Source: Geomonas silvestris (GTDB taxonomy: Bacteria; Desulfobacterota; Desulfuromonadia; Geobacterales; Geobacteraceae). Taken from it: a stretch of DNA of 64,000 nt. Positions 9,935 through 18,443 of this stretch are shown here, one piece after another. The stretch is taken from the NCBI RefSeq assembly GCF_014193515.1, contig NZ_BLXX01000013.1:1-64000 (forward strand), read 5' to 3'. Below the pieces are notes generated by a model. It was not told the origin of the DNA. It made no database searches and saw only the letters and a list, made by a program, of their open reading frames with translations. The translations under genes and the position numbers were made by a program. Numbering within the stretch: the first letter of the stretch is position 1; every line of letters begins with the position of its first letter.

Positions 9935-11038
9935 ATGATTTTCAAACTGCTGCACAAGGATCGCACCAGCCAGGCACGCCGCGGCACGGTCACCACCGCC
10001 CACGGCGTCATCCAGACCCCCATCTTCATGCCGGTCGGGACCCACGCCGCCATGAAGGCGATGACCCCGGCCCAGGTCAAGGAGACCGGCGCCCAGATCA
10101 TCCTCTCAAACACCTACCACCTGCACCTGCACCCGGGCGAGGCCCTGGTGCAAAAGGCCGGCGGCCTGCACAAGTTCATGGGGTGGGACGGCCCCATCCT
10201 CACCGATTCCGGCGGTTTCCAGGTTTTCTCGCTCCCCAACAAGCGGATCACCGAGGAAGGCGCCTACTTCCGCCACGAGGACACCGGCGAGGAGGTTTTC
10301 CTCGATCCCGCCAAGGCGATCGCCATCCAGGAGGCCCTGGGCGCCGACATCATCATGAACTTCGACGAGTGCATCCCGTATCCCTGCGACAAGGGGTACG
10401 CCCAGCGCTCCACCGAGAAGACCATCCGCTGGGCCAAGCAGTGCAAGGAGGCCCATTCGAAAAAGGACCAGTACCTGTTCGGCATCGTGCAGGGGAGCGT
10501 CTTCGAGGACTTGCGAAAGCACTGCGCCAAGGAACTGGTGAAGATGGACTTCCCCGGCTACGCGGTGGGCGGGGTCTCGGTCGGCGAGGGGCTCGAGCTC
10601 CTGAAACAGGTGGTGGGGTACACGACCCCCTACCTCCCCGAGGACAAGCCGCGCTACCTCATGGGGGTGGGGCTTCCCGAGGACATCCTGGAGAGCGTCG
10701 AGCGCGGCATCGACATGTTCGACTGCGTGATCCCGACCCGCTACGCCCGAAGCGCCACGCTCTTCACCAACCGCGGCCGCATCAGGCTCACCAACAAGAA
10801 CTACCGGCGCGACTTCTACCCGGTGGAGCCCAACTGCAGCTGCTACACCTGCAGAAACTTCACCCGCGCCTACCTGCACCACCTGTTCACGGCCAACGAG
10901 GTGCTCTCGGCGATCCTCGCCAGCATCCACAACGTGCAGTTCTACCTCGACCTGATGGCCAAGGTGCGCCAGGCGATCGAGGAAGACCGCTACGCGAGCT
11001 TCAAGCAGGAGTTCCTGGCCCAGTACCTGAAGAAGTAG
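9935..11038 (+). CDS. tgt: tRNA-guanine transglycosylase
   Basis: 367 residues with start MIFKLLHKDRTSQARRG after GGAAGG; a longer open frame from 9743 has no such support. The enzyme exchanges guanine-34 for the queuosine precursor preQ1 in GUN-anticodon tRNAs. Active-site Asp is in ILTDSGGFQVFSL and the nucleophile Asp in FDCVIPTRYARS. The zinc site is CSCYTC with a later His in AYLHHLF. queH, a later enzyme of the same pathway, is at 37228. Confidence 0.96.
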   Translation: MIFKLLHKDRTSQARRGTVTTAHGVIQTPIFMPVGTHAAMKAMTPAQVKETGAQIILSNTYHLHLHPGEALVQKAGGLHKFMGWDGPILTDSGGFQVFSLPNKRITEEGAYFRHEDTGEEVFLDPAKAIAIQEALGADIIMNFDECIPYPCDKGYAQRSTEKTIRWAKQCKEAHSKKDQYLFGIVQGSVFEDLRKHCAKELVKMDFPGYAVGGVSVGEGLELLKQVVGYTTPYLPEDKPRYLMGVGLPEDILESVERGIDMFDCVIPTRYARSATLFTNRGRIRLTNKNYRRDFYPVEPNCSCYTCRNFTRAYLHHLFTANEVLSAILASIHNVQFYLDLMAKVRQAIEEDRYASFKQEFLAQYLKK

Positions 11039-11149
11039 CAATCGGCCTGGCCCCCCCGCATGCGCGGGGGACGGCCACACCGGTATCCCGACCCGCCTTT
11101 TCGGCCCGCTTCGGCGCGGCAACGATCATCCAGACAACCGGAGGATCCC

Positions 11150-11506
11150 ATGCGAGACAAGCTACCAATCGCAGCGCTCGTCGTGACGTTCACCCTTTTC
11201 GCCGGCTGCAGCAAGGGGAAGAGCGACCCGATCACCGCGGAGCCGCACACCCTGAAGGCCGGCACCAAGTGGACCGGGGAGGCGATCTTCATCGAGCGCT
11301 GCCGCGACTGCCACCGGGTGCACGAGAAAGGGGGGGTGGTGGGCCCGGACCTCTCCGGCGTGGGGAGCACGCGCAGCCGGGACTTCCTGGAGCGGGTCGT
11401 CAAGGACCCTTCCAAGGCCTACCCCGGCACCGTGATGCCCCCCTACGACTCGCTCCCCGCCGACCAGCTGAAGCTTTTGGCGGACTACCTGGAAACACTC
11501 AAGTGA
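11150..11506 (+). CDS. Monohaem cytochrome c lipoprotein
   Basis: 118-residue class I cytochrome c. The signal ends in a lipobox (TLFAGC), so it is probably anchored on the periplasmic side. One haem-binding CRDCH lies near residue 51, followed by GGVVGPDLSGVG and the methionine ligand region YPGTVMPPYDSLPADQLKLLADYL, typical of small soluble electron carriers. The start follows a strong GGAGG six bases upstream. The gene sits between tgt and mazG on the same strand. Its electron partners are unknown. Confidence 0.88.
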   Translation: MRDKLPIAALVVTFTLFAGCSKGKSDPITAEPHTLKAGTKWTGEAIFIERCRDCHRVHEKGGVVGPDLSGVGSTRSRDFLERVVKDPSKAYPGTVMPPYDSLPADQLKLLADYLETLK

Positions 11507-11528
11507 CAAACGCCAGAAAGGAAGCACC

Positions 11529-12329
11529 ATGACTGCAAGCGAACAGGGCCGCTTCGACCGGCTGATGGAGATCATGCGCAAGTTGAGGGCGCCGGGGGGG
11601 TGCCCCTGGGACGCCGAGCAGACCCACGGGTCGCTCAAGCGCTACCTTCTGGAGGAGGCCTACGAGGTGATCGAGACCATCGACGCCGACGACGACGCCC
11701 ACCTAAAGGAAGAGCTGGGGGACCTCCTCTTGCAGCCGGTCTTCCACGCGGCGATCGCCGAGGAGCGCGGCGCCTTCACCATGGACGAGGTGCTCGACGC
11801 CATCAACGACAAGCTGGTGCGCCGCCACCCCCACGTCTTCGGCGAGGCGGTCATCGAGTCGAGCGAGGCGCAGATCGCTAACTGGGAAAAGATCAAGAAG
11901 GGGGAGAAGGGAGACGAGAGGAAGACCGCGCTCTCCGGGATCCCGCCGGCGCTCCCCGCGCTCATGCAGGCGCAGAAGATCACCGAGAAGGCGGCGCGGG
12001 TCGGCTTTGACTGGGAACACACCGACCAGGTGTTCGCCAAGGTGATGGAGGAGCTGCACGAGTTCGAGGAGGCGATGCTCTCGGGGAGCCAGGAGGAGAT
12101 GGAGTCCGAGCTGGGCGACCTGCTCTTCGCCATCGTGAACCTCGGGCGTTTCCTCTCCATCGACCCGGAGGAGGCGCTCAGGAAGACCATACGCCGCTTC
12201 ACCGGCCGCTTCGGGTACGTGGAGCAGACCCTGCACGAGCGGGGGACCACCCTGCAGGCCTCTACGCTCGCCGAGATGGACGCGCTCTGGGACGAGGCCA
12301 AGAAGCTCGAGAAGCTGGAGAAGCCCTGA
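11529..12329 (+). CDS. mazG: Nucleoside triphosphate pyrophosphohydrolase MazG
   Basis: 266 residues with two MazG domains. The N-terminal domain has WDAEQTHGSLKRYLLEEAYE followed by EELGDLL, the EEXXE...EXXD magnesium-binding pattern. The second repeats it as EELHEFEEAM...ESELGDLLFAIVNLGRF. MazG hydrolyses NTPs to NMP and PPi and guards against aberrant nucleotides; the E. coli protein also affects ppGpp signalling. The length is normal. It begins 22 bases after the cytochrome stop, probably in the same transcript. Confidence 0.95.
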   Translation: MTASEQGRFDRLMEIMRKLRAPGGCPWDAEQTHGSLKRYLLEEAYEVIETIDADDDAHLKEELGDLLLQPVFHAAIAEERGAFTMDEVLDAINDKLVRRHPHVFGEAVIESSEAQIANWEKIKKGEKGDERKTALSGIPPALPALMQAQKITEKAARVGFDWEHTDQVFAKVMEELHEFEEAMLSGSQEEMESELGDLLFAIVNLGRFLSIDPEEALRKTIRRFTGRFGYVEQTLHERGTTLQASTLAEMDALWDEAKKLEKLEKP

Positions 12330-12679
12330 TCCTGCTAATGTTCAGGGCGCCCCGCAAGTTTTCCACAGGATCTGTGGGAAACTTGTGGGAAACTGTGTTA
12401 ACAAGTAGAGAAAACCGCGCGTTTTAAACCGTTTCTGCATTCTGCCCACTTTTTACCCACGCCAGATAACCTCGAAATTCAAGCTACTTAGCCTCAGGCT
12501 GGGGTTTCACCCGCCCCGGCAGCCGGAAAAATTGGACAACTTTAATCTGCCTGGGGAAAACAGTGGAAAAACTGTTCATAAACCTCGGCTGAGGGTTCCC
12601 GCCGTAGGGCTTCAAGATTAGAAAATCAGCCCCCCTCACTTCAAGTTCTCCTTGAAGGTTTCCCTCCTCCCTCTCCGGT
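12330..12679. other. Intergenic region with DnaA-box-like repeats
   Basis: No gene is visible in these 350 bases between the convergent mazG and murJ. TTTTCCACA (12359-12367) matches the relaxed DnaA box TTWTNCACA. TGTGGGAAA follows at 12373-12381 and 12384-12392, exactly 11 bases apart within a tandem TGTGGGAAACT. The first box and the next copy form an inverted repeat around GGATC. A further GTGGAAAA occurs near 12563. The function is unknown. Confidence 0.5.
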
Positions 12680-14254
12680 TCACCCCTTTTGTTTCAGCAG
12701 CTTTCTTTTCAGCATCCCGGTCACGTCACGCGCCTCGTCGCAGGCCAGAAGGTGCGCGGCGGCCAGGAAGATGACGATGCCGACCGTCACCGCACTCCCC
12801 AAAACCGCCCCCTTGGCGAGCTTCCCGCCGACCCGGGACCAGTCCCCGAGCCCGAGGATCAGGTAAACCACCGCGGCCATGGGGACCGAGGCGAGGAGCC
12901 CCTTAAGCCCCGAGACGGCGATGGCGCGGCCGCCGAAGGGGCCGATCTTCTTGCGCAGCAGGTACAAAAGGAGCGCCATGTTCCCCAGCGCCGAGAGCGA
13001 GGAGGCGAGCGCCAGGCCGCCGTGTTTGAGCGGCCCCATGAGGGCCAGGCTGAACGCGAGGTTCAGGAGAAAGGCGATGAAGGCGACCACCACAGGGGTC
13101 TTGGTGTCCTTGAGCGCGTAGAAGGCCGGAACCAGCACGCGCACCAGGGCCACGAAGGTAAGCCCCAGCGAGTAGTAGAGGAGCGCCACCCCGCAGTTGA
13201 CCGCCTTGGCGTAGTCGAAGGCGCCCCCCATGAAGAGCAGCGAGAAGATCGGCGTGGCGCAGAACATGAGCCCGGCCATGGCGGGGACCGTGATGAACAG
13301 GGTGAGCCGCACCCCGTAGTTGAGCGACTCCTTGAGGGCATCGAGATCCCCGTTGGCCGCCTGGCGGCTCATCGAGGGGAGCACCGCCTGCGCCACCGAG
13401 ACGGTGAAGATCCCCTGGGGGAACTCGAAGAGCCGCTGCGCGTAGTAGAGATAGGAGACGCTCCCCTCGGGAAGCAGCGAGGCGAGGATGGCGCCCACCG
13501 CGATGTTCAGGTAGTAGACCCCGACGCCGAACACCGAGGGGCCCATGAGGAGCGCGATCCGCTTCAGGGCCGGGTGGTTGAAGGCGAAGTTCGGGCGCAG
13601 CGGGAACCCCTTACGGTAGAGCACCGGGAGCTGCAGGGCGAGTTGCAGAAAGCCCCCGATCAGCACCCCGACCGCCAGGGAGACGATGGGGACCTCGAAG
13701 CGGCTGTGCAGAAAGAGCGCGCTGAGGATCATGGAGAGGTTGAGGAACACCGTCGAGATGGCCGGGGTGAAGAAGTGGCGCACCGTATTGAGGATCCCCA
13801 TGCACAGGGCGACCAGGCTCACGAAGAAGATGTAGGGGAACATGAGCCGGTTCAGGAAGATGGTGACGGAGGCCTTCGCCGGGTTCCCCGCAAAGCCCGG
13901 GAACATGAGCTGCACCAGCTGCGGGGAGAGGATGATGCCGACGACCGTGATGGCGGCCATCACGATGGTGAGGACGGTAAAGCAGACGTTGGCGAGCGCC
14001 CGCGCCTCCTGCTCCCCCTTGTTCGTGTACCACTCCGAGAAGGTGGGGACGAAGGCGGCCGTGAGCGCCCCTTCCGCGAAAAAGCGGCGCAGCATGTTGG
14101 GGATCTGGAAGGCGGCGAAGAAGGCGTCGGTGGCAAGGCCGGCGCCGAACAGGCGGGAGACCACCATGTCGCGCAGCATCCCCATGATGCGCGAGAGCAT
14201 GGTGGCGGCGCCCAGGACGCCGGCGGCGCGGGCTATGTTTCTCTTTTCGGACAT
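12680..14254 (-). CDS. murJ: Lipid II flippase MurJ
   Basis: 524-residue integral membrane protein of the MviN/MATE-like fold with about 14 hydrophobic helices. It moves lipid II across the inner membrane for peptidoglycan synthesis. The N-terminus has AAGVLGAATMLSRIMGMLRD and FQIPNMLRRFFAEGALTAAF, both hallmarks of MurJ with the arginines of the central cavity. The start is the ATG giving MSEKRN, four bases after AGAGGTG; an in-frame GTG two codons upstream is less well placed. It is monocistronic on the minus strand. Confidence 0.95.
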   Translation of the reverse strand: MSEKRNIARAAGVLGAATMLSRIMGMLRDMVVSRLFGAGLATDAFFAAFQIPNMLRRFFAEGALTAAFVPTFSEWYTNKGEQEARALANVCFTVLTIVMAAITVVGIILSPQLVQLMFPGFAGNPAKASVTIFLNRLMFPYIFFVSLVALCMGILNTVRHFFTPAISTVFLNLSMILSALFLHSRFEVPIVSLAVGVLIGGFLQLALQLPVLYRKGFPLRPNFAFNHPALKRIALLMGPSVFGVGVYYLNIAVGAILASLLPEGSVSYLYYAQRLFEFPQGIFTVSVAQAVLPSMSRQAANGDLDALKESLNYGVRLTLFITVPAMAGLMFCATPIFSLLFMGGAFDYAKAVNCGVALLYYSLGLTFVALVRVLVPAFYALKDTKTPVVVAFIAFLLNLAFSLALMGPLKHGGLALASSLSALGNMALLLYLLRKKIGPFGGRAIAVSGLKGLLASVPMAAVVYLILGLGDWSRVGGKLAKGAVLGSAVTVGIVIFLAAAHLLACDEARDVTGMLKRKLLKQKG

Positions 14255-14629
14255 CGGCACCTCTGGTCAGGTTTCCACAAGTGGGGGAATTTAGCACAAA
14301 GCATGGGAAATGGATAATCTTTTCCGGGCCGTGGACCGAGGGGAGGCGAGTTCGGGGGTCCGGGTTAGGCGGCGTAACCCGTGCGGCAGAAGCGGCGGCA
14401 ACTACAGCCTTCGAGAGCGAAGCACGGGCATCCGCCTGACACTGTCATGAGCAAAAGATTTTATGAATCAGCACGATGTGCACCTTTATTTTTGACAGCA
14501 AATTGAAGCGGAGGTTGTTTCTGGTATCTTTATTTTGAAGGAATTAATTGGCAAAGTACCATATTCAATCACAAGGTGGAGCGGAGGGTGACGGTCACAG
14601 CAGGAAGCCGATGAAAAAAGGAGGGAGTC
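14255..14629. other. Intergenic region between murJ and the FN3/NHL gene
   Basis: No gene is recognised. TTGACA at 14492-14497 could be a -35 element for the downstream lipoprotein gene, but no convincing -10 lies at 16-18 bases. The stretch around 14340-14440 is GC-rich and may hold a decayed hairpin; nothing further can be supported. Confidence 0.5.
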
Positions 14630-16259
14630 ATGATGAAGAACGCAGGCATCGTCCGGTGGTTACTGTCAGTAGCGGTGGTGTTTCTTCTTGCAGCATGCAG
14701 CGATTCCGGGGGTGTTGCCAGCACGCCGACCCCGCCTACCCAGGTAGGCCTCCTCACCGTCACCCCTGCCGACGCCCAGCTGAACGTTTCCTGGAATGCC
14801 GTAGCGGGCGCCACGGGGTACGAGGTCTACTACAGCACCACGAGCGACAGCTCGACGGCTACCCGCTTCACCGGGGACAGCAATACCGCCGACACGACCT
14901 GCACCATAACCGGCCTGACCAACGGCACCGCCTACTACGTCTGGGCCAGGGCGGTGAACAGCGCCGGGGGGAGTAGCCTCACCGCGGCCGCCGCGCCGGC
15001 GACGCCTCAGCCCCCCCTGGCCACACCGGCCCTCACTACCGTTACCCCCGGCGACGGCCAGGTCACCCTTACCTGGTCGGCGGTAACCGGCGCGACCAGC
15101 TACGAGGTGTACTACCACACCGCCAGCGACGCTCTTGCAGCCACCATGTTTACCGGGGACAGCAACACTTCGGACACCACCTGCACCGTGACCGGTCTGC
15201 AGAACAACACCGCCTACTATTTCTGGATCAAGGCGAAAAGCAGCGGGAACAGCAGCGGCCTCAGCACGGTTTCGGCGCCGGCCACCCCCACCCCCCCCGA
15301 CGTCCCCCTTCCCCAACACGGCACTGTTCAACCATCCGCAGGGGATCGCCACCGACGGCACGAACCTCTACGTTGCCGATACCGATAGCGACACCATCCG
15401 CAAGATCGTCATCGCGACCGGGGCGACCTCAACCCTGGCAGGGACCGCGGGAAGCAGCGGAGCCGATAACGGAACGGGAGCAACCGCCCGGTTCCGGTAT
15501 CCCCAAGGGCTCGTGGTCCTGGGAGGCAACCTCTACGTCGCGGACACCAACAACAACCAGATCCGGGTGATCAACCTCGCCACCGCGGTCGTCACCACGC
15601 TTGCCGGCATCTCGGACGGCTATCCCGGCGCGCTCGACGGAGACGGCGCAACGGCGCGTTTCGGTGGTCCCACCGGCATTACCACCGATGGAACCTACCT
15701 CTATGTCACCGACCAGTTGACCAACCGGATCCGCAAGGTCACCACGACCGGAGTGACCACCACCATGTCGGTCGGGTACACCTTCAACCGCCCCCTGGGC
15801 ATCGCCACCGACGGAACGAGCCTCTTCGTGCTGGACGCGGACAACCGGCTGGTGCGCCGCATCGATATCGCCACTGAAGTCGTAAGCACCCTGGCCGGCA
15901 GCGGCGACACCGGCTCTGCAGACAACGCCAACGGGCTCTTGGCGAGCTTCAGCCAGATCTACGGCGTGACCCTGGCAGGGGGACAGCTCTACATCACCGA
16001 CACCCAGAACCAGACCATCCGGCAGGTGGACAGCGTCACCGGCGCCACCAGCACCCTGGCGGGGACCGTGGGGGTAAGCGGCTCGGCCGATGGCACCGGC
16101 ACCGCTGCCACGTTCGGCGCTCCGAAAGGGATTACCAGCTACGGCGGCAATCTCTACGTGGCCGAGTACTTCAACTCGACCATCCGCAAGATCGTGATCA
16201 GCACCGGCGTCACCACGACCGTGGCGGGAACCCCCGGGGTGATCGGATCCCACGACTGA
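14630..16259 (+). pseudogene. Fibronectin type III / six-NHL-repeat lipoprotein, frameshifted in a C8 tract
   Basis: The first frame encodes a lipoprotein signal (VVFLLAACSDSGG) and two fibronectin III domains at about residues 38-125 and 128-220, ending in a proline-rich linker. At the C8 run 15291-15298 the frame changes. Removing one C joins it to six NHL repeats (NHPQGIATDGTNLYVADT, RYPQGLVVLGGNLYVADT and four more, each ending IRK-type), which should fold as a six-bladed propeller. The intact protein would be about 540 residues on the cell surface or in the periplasm. Start is ATGATG after GGAGGGAG. The break may be a sequencing error, a true mutation or slipped-strand phase variation. 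Confidence 0.8.
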
Positions 16260-16307
16260 CGACCTTTCGGGGACTTCCGTCCCCTGATCGACCGCACGCG
16301 GCAGCAA

Positions 16308-16341
16308 AAAAGGCCCCCGGCATCAGTCGGGGGCCTTTTTC
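16308..16341. terminator. Bidirectional terminator
   Basis: AAAAAAGGCCCCCG-GCATCAGT-CGGGGGCCTTTTT is a perfect eight-pair GC hairpin with A and T runs on both sides. It lies between the convergent NHL lipoprotein and class II aldolase genes and can serve both. Confidence 0.9.
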
Positions 16342-16437
16342 TCTTTTCCAAAGCACAGGCAAACCCGGGGACGCGGGGCGTCCCCTGAGGCATGCGCACG
16401 CAGGAGAGTGGGAACGAGGGATATAAACCGGTACAGC

Positions 16438-17613
16438 TTACCTGTTGCCCGGCTGGGCGTCGAAGCGCCTGAAGTACTCCTGCCGGCAGAAATTTTCCAC
16501 CTCCACCAGGGCGGCGAAGGCCTCGGCGAAGCCTTCCCTGCCGATGGAGAAGACGCCGTGGCCGTAGACGATGGCGCTGCCGGTCGTTCCGATCACCGGC
16601 GGCACCCGTTTGGCGAGTCCGCCGGCGCCGATCTCCCCGGCCACCACCGGGGTGCCGCCCAAAAGACGCACGTGGGGGCAGTCCTTCCAGCAGTCCTTGA
16701 TGGCACACCCCGCCTTGGACTCGCAGAGCATGCTCATCACCACCGAGAACTTGGGATGGCCGTGCAGGATCACCCGCGCCCCGGTCTCTTCGAACACCTT
16801 GCGGTGCGCCAAAAGTTCGCTCGAGGCGGTGATGCCGGTGGTCGACGAGTTGTCGGTGGGGACCGGGTCGATGCAGCCGGCCAGCTCATCGAGGCTCGCC
16901 GCGGTCTGGGAGATGTAGATGAGCTCCCCTGCGCGTGCCGAGATGTTGCCGAAGAAGCTGTCCACCAGCCCGCGCTCGACCGTGTAGCGCCCCACCCGCT
17001 CGATCTCGGCGAGGATCGTCTCCTTCTCCCCGGCAAGCGGGGTCTTAAACTCGAGCCCCTCGGCGGAAACCGGGCGGAGCCACTGGGTGCGGAAGGCCTG
17101 AAACGCCTCGGCCTCGCCCGGCACCAGAAATCCCTGCGCCAGGACGTCCTGCAGGTACTTCACGAAGGTGGAGTGGAATACGGACGAGTAGTTGATGAAG
17201 GCCTGCTCGACGGTTATGGCCCCCACCGCCACGATCCCCACCCCTTCGACGATCACCCCTTTGCGGCTCCCCAAAAGGCGGGCGATCTCCGGTGCCGGGT
17301 CGTCCCCCAGATCCTTTTGGCGCAGGAACGGGATGTCGTGCAAGAAGGTACGCGTCTCGGTGTCCTGCGGGACGATGGCGTCCTCCTCGGCCGCAGCGCG
17401 CGCCACCAGAAAATCGGCGAAGGGGAGTGCCGGGCGGGCCGCCACGAGCGCCAGGGCGTTCAGGCGCGTGAGGGTGGCGCCGGCCAGGGCGGCCAGTTCC
17501 GGCGCACCGGAGCTGATCAGGACGTCGTCCTGCGCGGCAAAGGCGATGGCGTCGGGACGCGCGGAGCGGTCGGCAAGCAGTTTGGCGGTGTACTTTTCGA
17601 TCTGGTCTTTCAT
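16438..17613 (-). CDS. Class II aldolase/adducin family protein
   Basis: 391 residues. The C-terminal half, about residues 200-380, has the class II aldolase/adducin fold: GLVDSFFGNISARAG at its start, the metal-binding HGHPKFSVV, and GHGVFSIGREGFAEAFA with the third histidine. Family members are zinc enzymes that cleave or epimerise sugar phosphates such as fuculose or ribulose phosphates. The N-terminal ~190 residues are an extra region I do not recognise. Substrate cannot be read from the sequence. It is followed by the bidirectional terminator and preceded 18 bases away by the small gene at 17632. Confidence 0.82.
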   Translation of the reverse strand: MKDQIEKYTAKLLADRSARPDAIAFAAQDDVLISSGAPELAALAGATLTRLNALALVAARPALPFADFLVARAAAEEDAIVPQDTETRTFLHDIPFLRQKDLGDDPAPEIARLLGSRKGVIVEGVGIVAVGAITVEQAFINYSSVFHSTFVKYLQDVLAQGFLVPGEAEAFQAFRTQWLRPVSAEGLEFKTPLAGEKETILAEIERVGRYTVERGLVDSFFGNISARAGELIYISQTAASLDELAGCIDPVPTDNSSTTGITASSELLAHRKVFEETGARVILHGHPKFSVVMSMLCESKAGCAIKDCWKDCPHVRLLGGTPVVAGEIGAGGLAKRVPPVIGTTGSAIVYGHGVFSIGREGFAEAFAALVEVENFCRQEYFRRFDAQPGNR

Positions 17614-17631
17614 GCGCAGGGCGGTCCCGTT

Positions 17632-17856
17632 TTACAGCTTCATGTTGGTTTCTAAAAAAGGGGTGGCAGGTTTCACGGGATGGTTCATGAAGGCGTTGTA
17701 CTGGTCCAGGAACTCGAGCACGCGGTCGCCGTCCACCTCGCCGTCCACCAGAAACGGGTTGTGCCGGGTGGCGGCGAGGTGCCGCGCGTCCTCCCGCAGT
17801 TCTGCCGAGGCGGCGAGCACCTTCAATTCGGCGCGATCGGCGTCAGGTATGGCCAT
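17632..17856 (-). CDS. Small acidic protein of unknown function
   Basis: 74 residues with no recognised domain: MAIPDADRAELKVLAASAEL, then a conserved-looking RHNPFLVDGEVDGDRVLEFL segment. It is predicted cytosolic and mostly helical. Its start overlaps the end of the upstream nucleotidyltransferase gene by 14 bases, so the two are co-translated. That arrangement and size would suit a partner or antitoxin of the nucleotidyltransferase, but this is inference only. The class II aldolase gene begins 18 bases downstream. Confidence 0.65.
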   Translation of the reverse strand: MAIPDADRAELKVLAASAELREDARHLAATRHNPFLVDGEVDGDRVLEFLDQYNAFMNHPVKPATPFLETNMKL

Positions 17857-18397
17857 GGCGATACTTCCTCTCCAACTCGTCGAAAAGCTCCAGCATCTCG
17901 AAGATCTCGAAGTACTCCCGGACGATCTCCCAGTTCATGCTCCTGTCACGCAGGGCCATGAGCATCTCGATGTCGCTGCGGTCCACCGGCTCGCGGCGCG
18001 GGTCGTTTACCAGCGCCTGCAGCTTGAGCCCGATCAGGTCCTCCGGCTGCAGGACAGCAAGGGTGATGCCGTTGCCGAAGAGCACCTTGTGCTCGGCGCG
18101 CTCGAGCATCTCGAGCGAGGCCTTGCGGAAGCCATGCAGGAAGTCGAGCTCACCGAATACCGGAAGCGGCGAGAGGAACTGCGAGACGTTTTCCGAGCGG
18201 TAGCGCAGCTCGTAGCCGAGATCCGCCATGATGGCGTCGACCTTGTCGAGGTCGTCCCGCTTGACCAGGAAATCCATGTCGACCGTGCCGCGGTGCACTC
18301 CCCACAACCCCAAGGCAAAGCCGCCGATCAGGCCATAGGCGATCCCTTCCCTCTCGAAGGCGGCCACCAGGTTCCTCACAGTCGCTTTGAAGTCCAT
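17843..18397 (-). CDS. Nucleotidyltransferase-fold protein (AbiEii/DUF6036-like)
   Basis: 184 residues with the start MDFKATVRNLVAAFE after GAGGTG. The nucleotidyltransferase core is visible: YGLIGGFALGLWG, then the acidic pair TVDMDFLV and a third acidic position in GELDFLH. A C-terminal segment DLIGLKLQALVNDP...DRSDIEML is shared by AbiEii/MNT-type proteins. These families include toxins and free-standing enzymes that modify tRNA or protein. The ending overlaps the next small gene by 14 bases. The upstream gene is the aldehyde oxidoreductase. Target and activity are unknown. Confidence 0.75.
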   Translation of the reverse strand: MDFKATVRNLVAAFEREGIAYGLIGGFALGLWGVHRGTVDMDFLVKRDDLDKVDAIMADLGYELRYRSENVSQFLSPLPVFGELDFLHGFRKASLEMLERAEHKVLFGNGITLAVLQPEDLIGLKLQALVNDPRREPVDRSDIEMLMALRDRSMNWEIVREYFEIFEMLELFDELERKYRHGHT

Positions 18398-18443
18398 TGA
18401 CACCTCGCCTTCCAGAAAGGGGCGCAGGGCCGCCCCCCGTTTC

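Noticed and set aside
12359-12392. Chromosomal replication origin
   Set aside because: No dnaA, dnaN, gidA or parAB nearby and only a few box-like sites; kept only as an unexplained cluster.
14548-14976. 142-codon plus-strand frame upstream of and overlapping the fibronectin gene
   Set aside because: It overlaps the real gene in another frame and its protein is arginine/histidine-rich shadow sequence.
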